The notes below the pieces were generated by a model, which saw only the letters and a program-made list of their open reading frames with translations, ran no database searches and was not told the origin of the DNA. Both the position numbers and the translations under genes were made by a program. Below, piece by piece: positions 1 through 7,391 of a stretch of DNA of 64,000 nt; the first letter of the stretch is position 1; every line of letters starts with the position of its first letter. Location: positions 2,852,001-2,916,000 of the forward strand of contig NZ_CP078013.2 in the NCBI RefSeq assembly GCF_024112395.2. Reading direction: 5' to 3'. The DNA comes from Pseudomonas pergaminensis (GTDB lineage: Bacteria; Pseudomonadota; Gammaproteobacteria; Pseudomonadales; Pseudomonadaceae).

Positions 1-162
1 CTGATTGCCTACCTGGACGTGGTCACCGTGCAAGCCACGGCGCTGAGCAACGAACGCACCGTATTGACCTTGCTGCAGACGCGCCTGGTGGCGAGCGTGC
101 AACTGATCGCCGCATTGGGCGGCGGCTGGGACGGGCAGACCCCAATCGCCGAAAAGGACTGA
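1..162 (+). CDS. C-terminal end of an RND efflux outer-membrane factor (NodT/OprM family), partial
   Basis: The first 53 codons are open in frame 1 and end in TGA at 160-162; the start lies outside the window. The peptide has the pattern of the last helix of TolC/OprM-type outer-membrane channel lipoproteins: YLDVVTVQ, then an R-rich heptad segment (RTVLTLLQTRL), then SVQLIAALGGGW. In this family that ending closes the periplasmic alpha-barrel. Such proteins pair with an RND pump and a membrane-fusion protein, presumably encoded just upstream. A REP element follows the stop, so this is probably the last gene of its operon. The family call is firm; the substrate is unknown. Confidence 0.8.
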   Translation: MIAYLDVVTVQATALSNERTVLTLLQTRLVASVQLIAALGGGWDGQTPIAEKD

Positions 163-183
163 TGCCCAACGGCCAGGCGCCTG

Positions 184-262
184 GAGCCGGCTTGCCGGCG
201 ATGGCGTCAATTCGGTCGTTCTGAGTACCGAGGCGCCTGTATCGCCGGCAAGCCACGCCTAC
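184..262. repeat. REP-type inverted repeat
   Basis: GAGCCGGCTTGCCGGCGATG on the left is matched in inverted orientation by ATCGCCGGCAAGCC on the right, around a roughly 45-base unrelated loop. This is the Pseudomonas REP doublet layout. It lies between the efflux-gene stop and the promoter region of the c-di-GMP gene. Nothing else is visible in the gap to 437. Confidence 0.75.
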
Positions 263-437
263 AGAAAAACCGGAATAGCCGCGCAATCCGCGGCGTTCTT
301 TAGTCGGTAGATTGGCGTCAAAATGCCACTAATGGCGCTCTGATAATTAATCAACTGCGCAAGAATTATTCTCGCTACAATCGCCCGCTTTGCCACCTGG
401 CACGGGCGTCTCAGGCCCGTTGCGCACGAGAAGTCCC

Positions 438-2534
438 ATGCTCATCGGTAGTTATTCACCCTCACTGGTCGTGATCTCGCTGTTCGTCGCGATCCTGGCT
501 TCCTACACCGCGCTGGACCTGTCCGGCCGCATCGCCACTGCCAAGGGCCGCGCTGTCTATTTATGGATAACCGGCGGCGCCATGGCGATGGGCGTAGGGG
601 TGTGGTCCATGCACTTCATCGGCATGCTGGCGTTGCGCTTGCCGTTTGCCCTGGGGTTCGACCTGGGTATCACCGCGCTGTCGCTGTTGATCGCAGTGCT
701 GTCCAGCGGCTTTGCCTTGTGGCTGGTGAGCCAGCCACGCTTGCCCGCCTGGCAACTGGCCTTGGGCGCGCTGATCATGGGCACTGGCATTGCGTGCATG
801 CACTACACCGGCATGGCCGCGATGCGCATGACACCCGGTATCGACTACGACCCGACCTTGTTTGGCGCGTCATTGCTGATCGCGGTGGGGGCGTGCGGCG
901 CGGCGCTGTGGATCGCTTTCAACCTGCGTCGCAATACCCCGTACGTGCGTCTGGCACGCGGCGGCGCTGCGGTGGTGATGGGCTTTGCCATCGTCGGCAT
1001 GCACTACACCGGCATGGCGGCAGCGCGTTTTGCCGATGAAAGTTTCTGCGGTGCGGCGTTGAACGGGCTGAGCGGCAAGGGCCTGGATAACCTGGTGCTG
1101 GTGACCACCCTCGCCGTGTTGGCCATCGCTCTGCTGACCTCGCTGCTTGATGCGCGCCTGGAAGCGCGCACGGCGGTGCTCGCCGATTCCCTGACCCAAG
1201 CCAACCAGGAACTCACCCACCTGGCGCTGCACGACATGCTGACCGGTCTGCCCAATCGCACGCTGCTCGCTGACCGTATTCAGCAAGCCATGCAAGCGGT
1301 GAAAGAGCAGGGCGGCTGTTTCGCACTGATGTTTATCGACCTGGACGGTTTCAAGCCCGTCAACGATGCGTTTGGCCACCATATGGGTGACCAGTTGCTG
1401 CGCGAAGTCGGCCAGCGCCTGCGCGAAGATTTGCGCAGTCACGACACCCTGGCGCGCATTGGCGGTGATGAGTTTGTATTGCTGGTGCAACTGACCCAGC
1501 CGGATGACGCCCTTGGCCTTGCCGAGCGCCAGGTGGTGCTGATCAACCGCGCGTTCCAGGTGGCCGAACATGAGCTGAAGATCTCCGCCAGTGTCGGTAT
1601 CGCCATGTTCCCGGGCAATGGCAACAACCCCCAGGAACTGCTGATGAACGCCGACGCCGCGATGTACCACGCCAAGGGCGTGGGCAAGAACGGCTACAGC
1701 TTTTTCGATGCGTCGATGAACACCAATGCGCGCAAGCAATTGCAACTGTTGCAAGACCTGCGCAACGCGGTAGAGCAGGAGCAATTCCGCCTGTACTACC
1801 AGCCCAAGTTTGACGCGGTCAGCGGGATCCCGGTGGGTGCCGAAGCCCTGCTGCGTTGGGAGCACCCACAACAGGGCGTGCTGCTGCCGGGGATGTTTAT
1901 CGAGTTGGCGGAAAAGACCGGTCTGATCATTCCCATCGGCGAATGGGTCCTCAACGAAGCATGCCGACAGATGAGCCTGTGGTACGCCCAGGGCTACGAA
2001 GACTGGCGCATCGCCGTGAACCTGTCCGCGCTGCAGTTCTGCCACGCCGGGCTGGTCAAGAGTGTGGCTGCAGCGCTGGAGCGTCACCAGTTGCCGGCCA
2101 ACAGCCTGACCCTGGAGATCACCGAAACCACCGCCATGAGCGATGCCGACGCAAGCATGACGGTATTGCAGCAACTGTCGGACATGGGCGTCGACTTGTC
2201 CATCGATGACTTCGGCACCGGGTATTCCAGCCTGATGTACCTCAAGCGCTTGCCGGCCAACGAGCTGAAGATCGACCGAGGCTTCGTGCGCGACCTGGAA
2301 CACGACAGCGACGACGCGGCCATCGTTTCCGCGATCGTCGCCCTCGGCCAGGCCCTGGGGCTGCGCATTGTCGCCGAAGGTGTGGAAACCGATGTGCAGC
2401 AGAGTTTCCTCACGCGGCTGGGGTGTAACTCCTTGCAGGGTTATCTGCTCGGCCATCCGCTGCCGGCGGATGGGTTCATGGCGGATATCCAGCGCGCCGA
2501 AGACGCGGTAGCGCCTGACAAAAGCCGTGCGTGA
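438..2534 (+). CDS. MHYT-GGDEF-EAL membrane c-di-GMP cyclase/phosphodiesterase (MucR/NbdA type)
   Basis: A 698-residue inner-membrane protein starting MLIGSYSPSL; a longer frame opens at 390, but GAGAAG sits just before the ATG at 438. The N-terminal ~230 residues are an MHYT sensor, with hydrophobic helices and three motifs (MHFIGM, MHYTGMAAM, MHYTGMAAA) thought to bind metal and sense O2, NO or CO. A GGDEF domain follows with intact RIGGDEF and an upstream RSHD product-inhibition site, then an EAL domain with AEALLRWEHP and the DDFGTGYSSL loop. Both catalytic motifs are intact, so the protein could make and break c-di-GMP. The architecture equals P. aeruginosa MucR and NbdA; length is nearer MucR. 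It appears monocistronic, with the SDR gene 54 bases downstream. Confidence 0.9.
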   Translation: MLIGSYSPSLVVISLFVAILASYTALDLSGRIATAKGRAVYLWITGGAMAMGVGVWSMHFIGMLALRLPFALGFDLGITALSLLIAVLSSGFALWLVSQPRLPAWQLALGALIMGTGIACMHYTGMAAMRMTPGIDYDPTLFGASLLIAVGACGAALWIAFNLRRNTPYVRLARGGAAVVMGFAIVGMHYTGMAAARFADESFCGAALNGLSGKGLDNLVLVTTLAVLAIALLTSLLDARLEARTAVLADSLTQANQELTHLALHDMLTGLPNRTLLADRIQQAMQAVKEQGGCFALMFIDLDGFKPVNDAFGHHMGDQLLREVGQRLREDLRSHDTLARIGGDEFVLLVQLTQPDDALGLAERQVVLINRAFQVAEHELKISASVGIAMFPGNGNNPQELLMNADAAMYHAKGVGKNGYSFFDASMNTNARKQLQLLQDLRNAVEQEQFRLYYQPKFDAVSGIPVGAEALLRWEHPQQGVLLPGMFIELAEKTGLIIPIGEWVLNEACRQMSLWYAQGYEDWRIAVNLSALQFCHAGLVKSVAAALERHQLPANSLTLEITETTAMSDADASMTVLQQLSDMGVDLSIDDFGTGYSSLMYLKRLPANELKIDRGFVRDLEHDSDDAAIVSAIVALGQALGLRIVAEGVETDVQQSFLTRLGCNSLQGYLLGHPLPADGFMADIQRAEDAVAPDKSRA

Positions 2535-2588
2535 CGGTTATTCTTGGATCCAACCCTAAACATCAGGTTGAATCAGGAGACCGCGCGC

Positions 2589-3335
2589 ATGGACAAAGTC
2601 CTCATCATCACCGGGGGCAGTCGTGGGATTGGCGCCGAGACGGCATTGCTGGCCGCTCGCCAGGGCTATCGCATCTGCATCAACTACCAGTCCGACGAAG
2701 AGGCGGCCCATCGCGTACTGGAACAGGTGCGCGCGCTGGGCGCCCAGGCCATTGCCGTGCGTGCGGACGTGAGCATCGAAGATGAAGTGATCACGCTGTT
2801 CAACCGTGTGGACGCCGAGTTGGGCCGTGTCACGGCACTGGTCAACAATGCGGGCACGGTAGGGCAAAAGTCCCGCGTTGATGAGATGTCCGAGTTCCGC
2901 ATCCTTAAAGTCATGAAGACCAATGTGCTCGGGCCGATCCTATGCGCCAAGCACGCTGTGCTGCGCATGTCGCCCAAGCATGGCGGGCAGGGCGGCAGCA
3001 TCGTCAATGTGTCTTCGGTGGCCGCGCGCCTGGGGTCGCCGGGCGAGTACGTCGACTATGCCGCGTCCAAGGGGGCGCTCGATACGTTCACCCTGGGTTT
3101 GTCCAAAGAAGTCGCCGGTGAAGGCATTCGCGTCAATGCGGTGCGGCCTGGCTACATCTTCACCGACTTCCATGCCCTGAGCGGCGACCCGGACCGGGTC
3201 AGCAAGCTCGAGTCCGGCATCCCCATGGCCAGGGGCGGGCGTCCGGATGAAGTGGCGGAAGCGATTATCTGGTTGCTCTCGGATAAGGCGTCGTATGCCA
3301 CCGGGACGTTTCTGGACCTTGGGGGCGGTCGTTGA
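2589..3335 (+). CDS. SDR-family NAD(P)-dependent oxidoreductase
   Basis: A 248-residue classical short-chain dehydrogenase. It shows the cofactor motif TGGSRGIG near the N-terminus, NNAG (~residues 87-90), and the catalytic pair in YAASKGAL, followed by VNAVRPGYI. The ATG at 2589 has CAGGAG about 10 bases upstream; an in-frame ATG at 2544 has no good ribosome site. It resembles YgfF/glucose-1-dehydrogenase-like proteins, but the substrate cannot be read from sequence. It lies 54 bases after the c-di-GMP gene and could be co-transcribed with it. A REP follows. Fold call is secure; substrate unknown. Confidence 0.85.
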   Translation: MDKVLIITGGSRGIGAETALLAARQGYRICINYQSDEEAAHRVLEQVRALGAQAIAVRADVSIEDEVITLFNRVDAELGRVTALVNNAGTVGQKSRVDEMSEFRILKVMKTNVLGPILCAKHAVLRMSPKHGGQGGSIVNVSSVAARLGSPGEYVDYAASKGALDTFTLGLSKEVAGEGIRVNAVRPGYIFTDFHALSGDPDRVSKLESGIPMARGGRPDEVAEAIIWLLSDKASYATGTFLDLGGGR

Positions 3336-3344
3336 CCGACTGAC

Positions 3345-3414
3345 GCCATCGCGGGCAAGCCCGACTCCCACATGGAAGGCGTACCCTGTGGGAGCCGGGC
3401 TTGCCCGCGATGGC
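3345..3414. repeat. REP-type inverted repeat between convergent genes
   Basis: GCCATCGCGGGCAAGCCCG...CTCCCACA pairs with TGTGGGAG...CGGGCTTGCCCGCGATGGC as a near-perfect inverted repeat with a short loop. It sits between the converging SDR and MocR genes, where a REP hairpin could terminate or stabilise both transcripts. Confidence 0.85.
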
Positions 3415-3436
3415 GCCAGTGCAGGCGACCCTTGGC

Positions 3437-4846
3437 TCAAAACGAACGCACAATCCGCCCCAACGTCTCCATGGCCTTTTCCGACGCCTCGGTCCACGGG
3501 CTGCCGTAGTTCAAGCGAATGCAGTTGCGAAAGCGCTGGGTCGCCGAGAAGATCGGCCCCGGCGCAATGCTGATGCCTTGTGCCAAGGCCATCTGGAACA
3601 GCTTCAATGAATCCGTCTGCTCCGGCAGTTCCAGCCACAGGAAGTACCCGCCGGCCGGTTGGCTCACCCGCGTCTGTGCCGGGAAGTAGCGCGCGATGGC
3701 GGCCAGCATGGCGCTTTGCTGTTCTTCCAGGGCATAGCGCAATTTGCGCAGGTGCCGGTCATAGCCGCCGTGCTGCAGGTAATCGGCGATCGCTGCCTGG
3801 GCCGGCATGGACGGGCACAGCGAGGTCATTAATTTCAGGCGTTCGACCTTCTGCGCAAAACGCCCGGCCGCGACCCAGCCCACGCGGTAGCCGGGGGCGA
3901 GGCTCTTGGCGAAGGAGCCGCAATGCATCACCAGACCCTCGGTGTCGAAGGCCTTGGCCGGCTTGGGTGCCTGTTGGCCGTAGTACAGCTCGGCGTACAC
4001 GTCGTCTTCGATCAGTGGCACCTGATGGCCACGTAGCAGTTCTACCAGCGCCTGTTTCTTGGCTTCCGGCAGGGTCGCGCCCATCGGGTTCTGGAAGCTG
4101 GTCATGGTCCAGCAGGCTTTGATCGGGTAGCGCTCCAGGGTTTGCGCCAGGGCATTGAGGTCGATGCCGTCGCGCGGGTGCACGGGGATTTCCACGGCCT
4201 TGAGCTTCAGGCGTTCCAGTACTTGCAGGCAGGCATAGAACGCCGGCGCCTCGATGGCCACCAGGTCACCCGGCTCGGTGACGGCTTGCAGGCACAGGTT
4301 CAAGGCCTCCAGGGCGCCATTGGTGATCAGCAGTTCCTCCATGGGCAACATCAGCCCGCCGACCATGTAGCGCAGGGCGATTTGCCGACGCAGTTGCGGG
4401 TTGCCCGGCGACATGTCGGTGACCACCAGGCGCGGGTCCATCTCTCGGCTGGCGCTGGCCAGGGAGCGCGCCAGGCGAGGCAGCGGGAACAACATGGGAC
4501 TGGGGAATGCCGAACCGAAGGGCACGGTGTTGGGGTCCTTGATCGAGTCGAGCACCGAGAACACCAGTTCGCTGACATCCACCTCGGTGGACTCATGCAC
4601 CTGTTCGCTCACCACCGGCTCGGAAAACGGGCTGGGCGCATGGGTGTTGACGAAGTAGCCGGAGCGCGGCCGCGCACGGATCAGGCCACGGCGCTCCAGC
4701 AGGTAGTAGGCCTGGAATACCGTGGACGGGCTGACGCCGTAAGTCTGGCTGGCATAGCGCACCGAGGGCACCCGCTGGCCGGGGCCGAGGACGCCGGTGC
4801 GGATCAGTTCTGCGATGTCATCGGCGAATTTTTCGTAGCGTTTCAT
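3437..4846 (-). CDS. MocR-type transcriptional regulator (GntR wHTH + aminotransferase fold)
   Basis: A 469-residue protein with an N-terminal GntR winged helix (~residues 1-75; VPSVRYASQTYGVSPSTVFQ) fused to a fold-type I aminotransferase domain. The domain retains the PLP contacts QNPMG and the lysine of GSFAKSLAPGYRVGW. Such proteins are usually DNA-binding regulators that sense PLP or an amino-acid ligand rather than enzymes. The start has AAGG about 8 bases upstream. It is downstream of and parallel to ccoG, with a perfect 12-bp inverted repeat between, so it may be expressed independently. No divergent target gene is visible, unlike the second MocR at 55.6-57.0 kb. Target unknown. Confidence 0.88.
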   Translation of the reverse strand: MKRYEKFADDIAELIRTGVLGPGQRVPSVRYASQTYGVSPSTVFQAYYLLERRGLIRARPRSGYFVNTHAPSPFSEPVVSEQVHESTEVDVSELVFSVLDSIKDPNTVPFGSAFPSPMLFPLPRLARSLASASREMDPRLVVTDMSPGNPQLRRQIALRYMVGGLMLPMEELLITNGALEALNLCLQAVTEPGDLVAIEAPAFYACLQVLERLKLKAVEIPVHPRDGIDLNALAQTLERYPIKACWTMTSFQNPMGATLPEAKKQALVELLRGHQVPLIEDDVYAELYYGQQAPKPAKAFDTEGLVMHCGSFAKSLAPGYRVGWVAAGRFAQKVERLKLMTSLCPSMPAQAAIADYLQHGGYDRHLRKLRYALEEQQSAMLAAIARYFPAQTRVSQPAGGYFLWLELPEQTDSLKLFQMALAQGISIAPGPIFSATQRFRNCIRLNYGSPWTEASEKAMETLGRIVRSF

Positions 4847-4883
4847 GGGGGCCTTAACAGTTTTTCAGACTTGGCAGCGATTA

Positions 4884-4913
4884 AAATGTGGGAGCAAGCC
4901 CGCTCCCACATTT
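4884..4913. repeat. Short perfect inverted repeat (half-REP hairpin)
   Basis: AAATGTGGGAGC and GCTCCCACATTT form a perfect 12-bp stem with a 6-base loop. The core equals one arm of the GGGAGC-type REP elements here. It lies between ccoG and the MocR gene and could attenuate read-through. Confidence 0.75.
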
Positions 4914-4938
4914 GGATCTCCACATATTCAGACAGATT

Positions 4939-6348
4939 TCAGCGGTTCAGCGGCGCCACGAAGCGGCTATCGGCGGCGCTGTAGATCCATGGCTCGCGCA
5001 CATCCGAGACCTTGAAGCGTAGGGTCTGCGAAGTGCTCACCGGTTTATCCGCCAGCAGCGCCACCGACACCGGCACGTCGCTGATTTCTCCCGGCGCCAG
5101 GCTGATCTCGGTCTTGCCTTGCAACTGGAAGCCATCGGCGTCGACCAGCTCCAGGCGATAGTCCTGGCGTTGCTGGGTCTTGTTGATCACCTTGAGGCTG
5201 TAGATGTTTTCGATCTGGCCCTGGGCGTTCTCGCGGAACATGCCACGGTCCTTGGTCACGTCCAGCGACACCATTGGCCGTTCCACCAAGGCCACCACCA
5301 GGGCCGCGATCATCACCAACAGCACTGCACTGTAGCCGATCAGACGCGGCCGTAGCAGGTGAGTCTTGCCGCCTTGCAGTTGATGTTCGCTGGTGTAGCT
5401 CACCAACCCACGCGGGTAGCCCATTTTGTCCATGATCGAATCGCAAGCGTCGATGCACGCCGCGCAGCCGATGCACTCCATTTGCAGGCCGTCGCGGATG
5501 TCGATACCGGTGGGGCACACCTGTACGCACAACTGGCAGTCAATGCAATCGCCCAGGCCGACGTCGGCGGGGTTGACCTCACGTTTGCGCGGGCCACGGT
5601 GTTCGCCGCGGGCCACGTCGTAGGAAATGGTCAGGGTGTCCTTGTCGAACATCACGCTCTGGAACCGCGCATAGGGGCACATGTGCATGCACACCGCTTC
5701 GCGCAACCAGCCGGCATTGATGTAGGTGGCGCCGGTGAAGAACAGCATCCAGAACAGGCTGACGCCGCCCATTTGCCAGGTCAGCAACTCGGCGGCCAGG
5801 GGGCGGATCGGCGTGAAGTAGCCGACAAAGGTCAGCCCGGTCAGCACGCTGATACCCAACCACAGCGTGTGCTTGGCCGAGCGCCGCGCCACTTTGTTCA
5901 GGCTCCAGGGCGCCGCTTGCAGTTTGATGCGCTGGTTGCGCTCGCCCTCGGTGACCTTCTCGCACCACATGAACAGCCAGGTAAACGAGCTTTGCGGGCA
6001 GGTGTAGCCGCACCACACGCGACCGGCAAACACCGTGATTGCAAACAGGCCGAACGCGCAAATGATCAGCAGCGCTGACAGCAGGATGAAGTCCTGGGGC
6101 CAAAACGTGGCACCAAAGATGTGGAATTTGCTTTCAGCCAGGTCCCACAGCACTGCTTGCCGACCGCCCCAGTTCAGCCACACGGTGCCGAAAAACGCCA
6201 GGAACAGAAAGCCTGCACCGCCCACGCGCAAGGTGCGGAACAGGCCGGTGAAACTGCGGGTATGAATCAGGTTGTCGCTGGATTTGGCCTTCACCTTCTT
6301 TGGGTGTATGGGCTCAAAGGTGTCCACGGTTGGGATTCTTTCGCTCAT
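4939..6348 (-). CDS. ccoG: CcoG/RdxA/FixG-type membrane ferredoxin, cbb3 oxidase accessory protein
   Basis: A 469-residue inner-membrane protein with several hydrophobic segments, an N-terminal CGYTCPQS cysteine motif, and two ferredoxin-type 4Fe-4S motifs (CIDCQLCVQVCP and CIGCAACIDACD at ~residues 255-300), then a C-terminal Ig-like FixG domain ending at the stop. CcoG family members help reduce copper for assembly of the cbb3 oxidase. I chose the ATG giving MSERIPTV; upstream in-frame ATGs at 6381 and 6372 cannot be excluded, and the GGAGG is ~17 bases from the chosen start. No ccoNOQP, ccoI or ccoS is adjacent, so this copy is detached from the usual cluster. An Anr/FNR-like box lies upstream. 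Confidence 0.9.
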   Translation of the reverse strand: MSERIPTVDTFEPIHPKKVKAKSSDNLIHTRSFTGLFRTLRVGGAGFLFLAFFGTVWLNWGGRQAVLWDLAESKFHIFGATFWPQDFILLSALLIICAFGLFAITVFAGRVWCGYTCPQSSFTWLFMWCEKVTEGERNQRIKLQAAPWSLNKVARRSAKHTLWLGISVLTGLTFVGYFTPIRPLAAELLTWQMGGVSLFWMLFFTGATYINAGWLREAVCMHMCPYARFQSVMFDKDTLTISYDVARGEHRGPRKREVNPADVGLGDCIDCQLCVQVCPTGIDIRDGLQMECIGCAACIDACDSIMDKMGYPRGLVSYTSEHQLQGGKTHLLRPRLIGYSAVLLVMIAALVVALVERPMVSLDVTKDRGMFRENAQGQIENIYSLKVINKTQQRQDYRLELVDADGFQLQGKTEISLAPGEISDVPVSVALLADKPVSTSQTLRFKVSDVREPWIYSAADSRFVAPLNR

Positions 6349-6518
6349 GGTCGTTCGCTCATCAGCCTCCATCAGGCGCATGAACTATGCGCGTGGGGCT
6401 GTTTGCATAACAGACTCAGGTATGGCGATAAAAAGCGGATCAGATGGCGTGCGGGCGGGGCGCTGCGACAATGTGCTGCACCCCGTGGCTATTGAGGTGC
6501 AGTGTTATTCCGGGCGTG

Positions 6519-6532
6519 CTGATACAGATCAA
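6519..6532 (-). promoter_or_regulatory. Probable Anr/FNR box for ccoG
   Basis: Read on the minus strand the site is TTGATCTGTATCAG, 9 of 10 matches to TTGAT-N4-ATCAA. It lies ~170 bases upstream of the ccoG start, directly after the DUF3203 stop. Low-oxygen activation by Anr is expected for a cbb3 accessory gene, so position and target agree. One mismatch is present. Confidence 0.6.
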
Positions 6533-6772
6533 TCAAATCAGCGAACCAGGTTCTTCGGCCTTTACATGCTGGCGCCCATCATGGGCCCCGGCAACGGTCA
6601 GGGCGTCGGCCTCGGTTTCAGTGATATAGATGCGCTCGGCCGCCAATTCCACATACGACATGGATTTGTCGGTGTCGGTCACGATATTGACCCGGGTCGC
6701 AGGCACGCTCTGTTCCTGCCCGTTGTCGTCGAGCATGAAGTAGCACAGCTGGTTTTCGATACGAATGGGCAT
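6533..6772 (-). CDS. DUF3203-family small protein
   Basis: A 79-residue acidic protein starting MPIRIENQLCYFML. The opening and the VELAAERIYITETEADAL region match what I recall of DUF3203, a Pseudomonas-restricted family of ~75-80 residues with no assigned function. No signal peptide or membrane segment is visible. It lies upstream of ccoG on the same strand and is followed by the Anr/FNR-like box, so ccoG probably has its own promoter although read-through is possible. The next gene upstream is divergent. Confidence 0.7.
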   Translation of the reverse strand: MPIRIENQLCYFMLDDNGQEQSVPATRVNIVTDTDKSMSYVELAAERIYITETEADALTVAGAHDGRQHVKAEEPGSLI

Positions 6773-6861
6773 GCCGTTCTCCTTATCTGTGAGCTATGTA
6801 AGGTTAGGGCGTACCGATGTGTAGGGGTTCCAGGCAACTGACTGGCGGTCGCCGCTGTCAA

Positions 6862-6885
6862 TCCTTTACCAACAATGATAAAGGA
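6862..6885 (+). promoter_or_regulatory. Hairpin covering the SD of the mgtC-like gene
   Basis: TCCTTTA and TAAAGGA are perfect 7-bp inverted arms around a 10-base loop. The right arm contains the AAGGA ribosome-binding site of the ATG at 6894. In RNA the stem would hide the SD, suggesting translational control (thermosensor, protein- or ion-responsive). Short stem, so only moderately convincing. Confidence 0.4.
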
Positions 6886-6893
6886 CGGCATCC

Positions 6894-7382
6894 ATGGACG
6901 CCTGGTGGCATGAAGTGTTGCAAACCCTGCAGGCTGAGTTTGCCGATATCGGCGACGCCAGGCAGCTCACCCAGATCACGGTGCGCTTGCTGATCGCCGC
7001 GATCCTGGGCGGCATCCTCGGGTTTGAACGCGAGAGCAAGGGCAAGGCAGCAGGGGTGCGCACTCATATGCTGGTGGCGTTGGGCGCCGCGCTGTTTGTG
7101 ATGGTGCCGCAGATGTCTGGTAACCAGGCGGACGCCATGAGCCGGGTGGTGCAAGGCGTGATTGCCGGGATCGGTTTCCTGGGCGCCGGCACCATCATCA
7201 AAGGCAAGGACGACGAAGAAGGCCATGTCAAAGGCCTGACCACCGCCGCCGGCTTGTGGATGACCGCTGCGATTGGGGTCTCGGCCGGGTTGGGCCGGGA
7301 ATCGACAGCGGTACTGAGTACGTTGCTGGCCTTGGCGGTGTTCAGTGTGATGCCAAAGATCGTACGGGCGTTGGAGAAGTAG
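6894..7382 (+). CDS. MgtC/SapB/YhiD-family inner-membrane protein
   Basis: A 162-residue membrane protein with the conserved MgtC core: the RLLIAAILGGILGFERE segment, GVRTHMLVALGAALF, the GIGFLGAGTI motif and a following GLTTAAGLWMTAAIG helix. This is the N-terminal MgtC/SapB domain only; the longer C-terminal ACT-like part of Salmonella MgtC is absent, as is usual for short SapB-type members. MgtC proteins act in Mg2+ limitation, acid stress and F-ATPase or membrane-potential control. The start has AAGGA nine bases upstream, inside a hairpin. Solitary gene, convergent with the serralysin. Confidence 0.85.
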   Translation: MDAWWHEVLQTLQAEFADIGDARQLTQITVRLLIAAILGGILGFERESKGKAAGVRTHMLVALGAALFVMVPQMSGNQADAMSRVVQGVIAGIGFLGAGTIIKGKDDEEGHVKGLTTAAGLWMTAAIGVSAGLGRESTAVLSTLLALAVFSVMPKIVRALEK

Positions 7383-7391
7383 CGTTCAGTT

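Noticed and set aside
23..286. Minus-strand frame at the left edge
   Set aside because: It crosses a REP and is antisense to the efflux gene tail.
870..2456. Minus-strand frame opposite the MHYT-GGDEF-EAL gene
   Set aside because: Composition typical of an antisense shadow; no motif or ribosome site.
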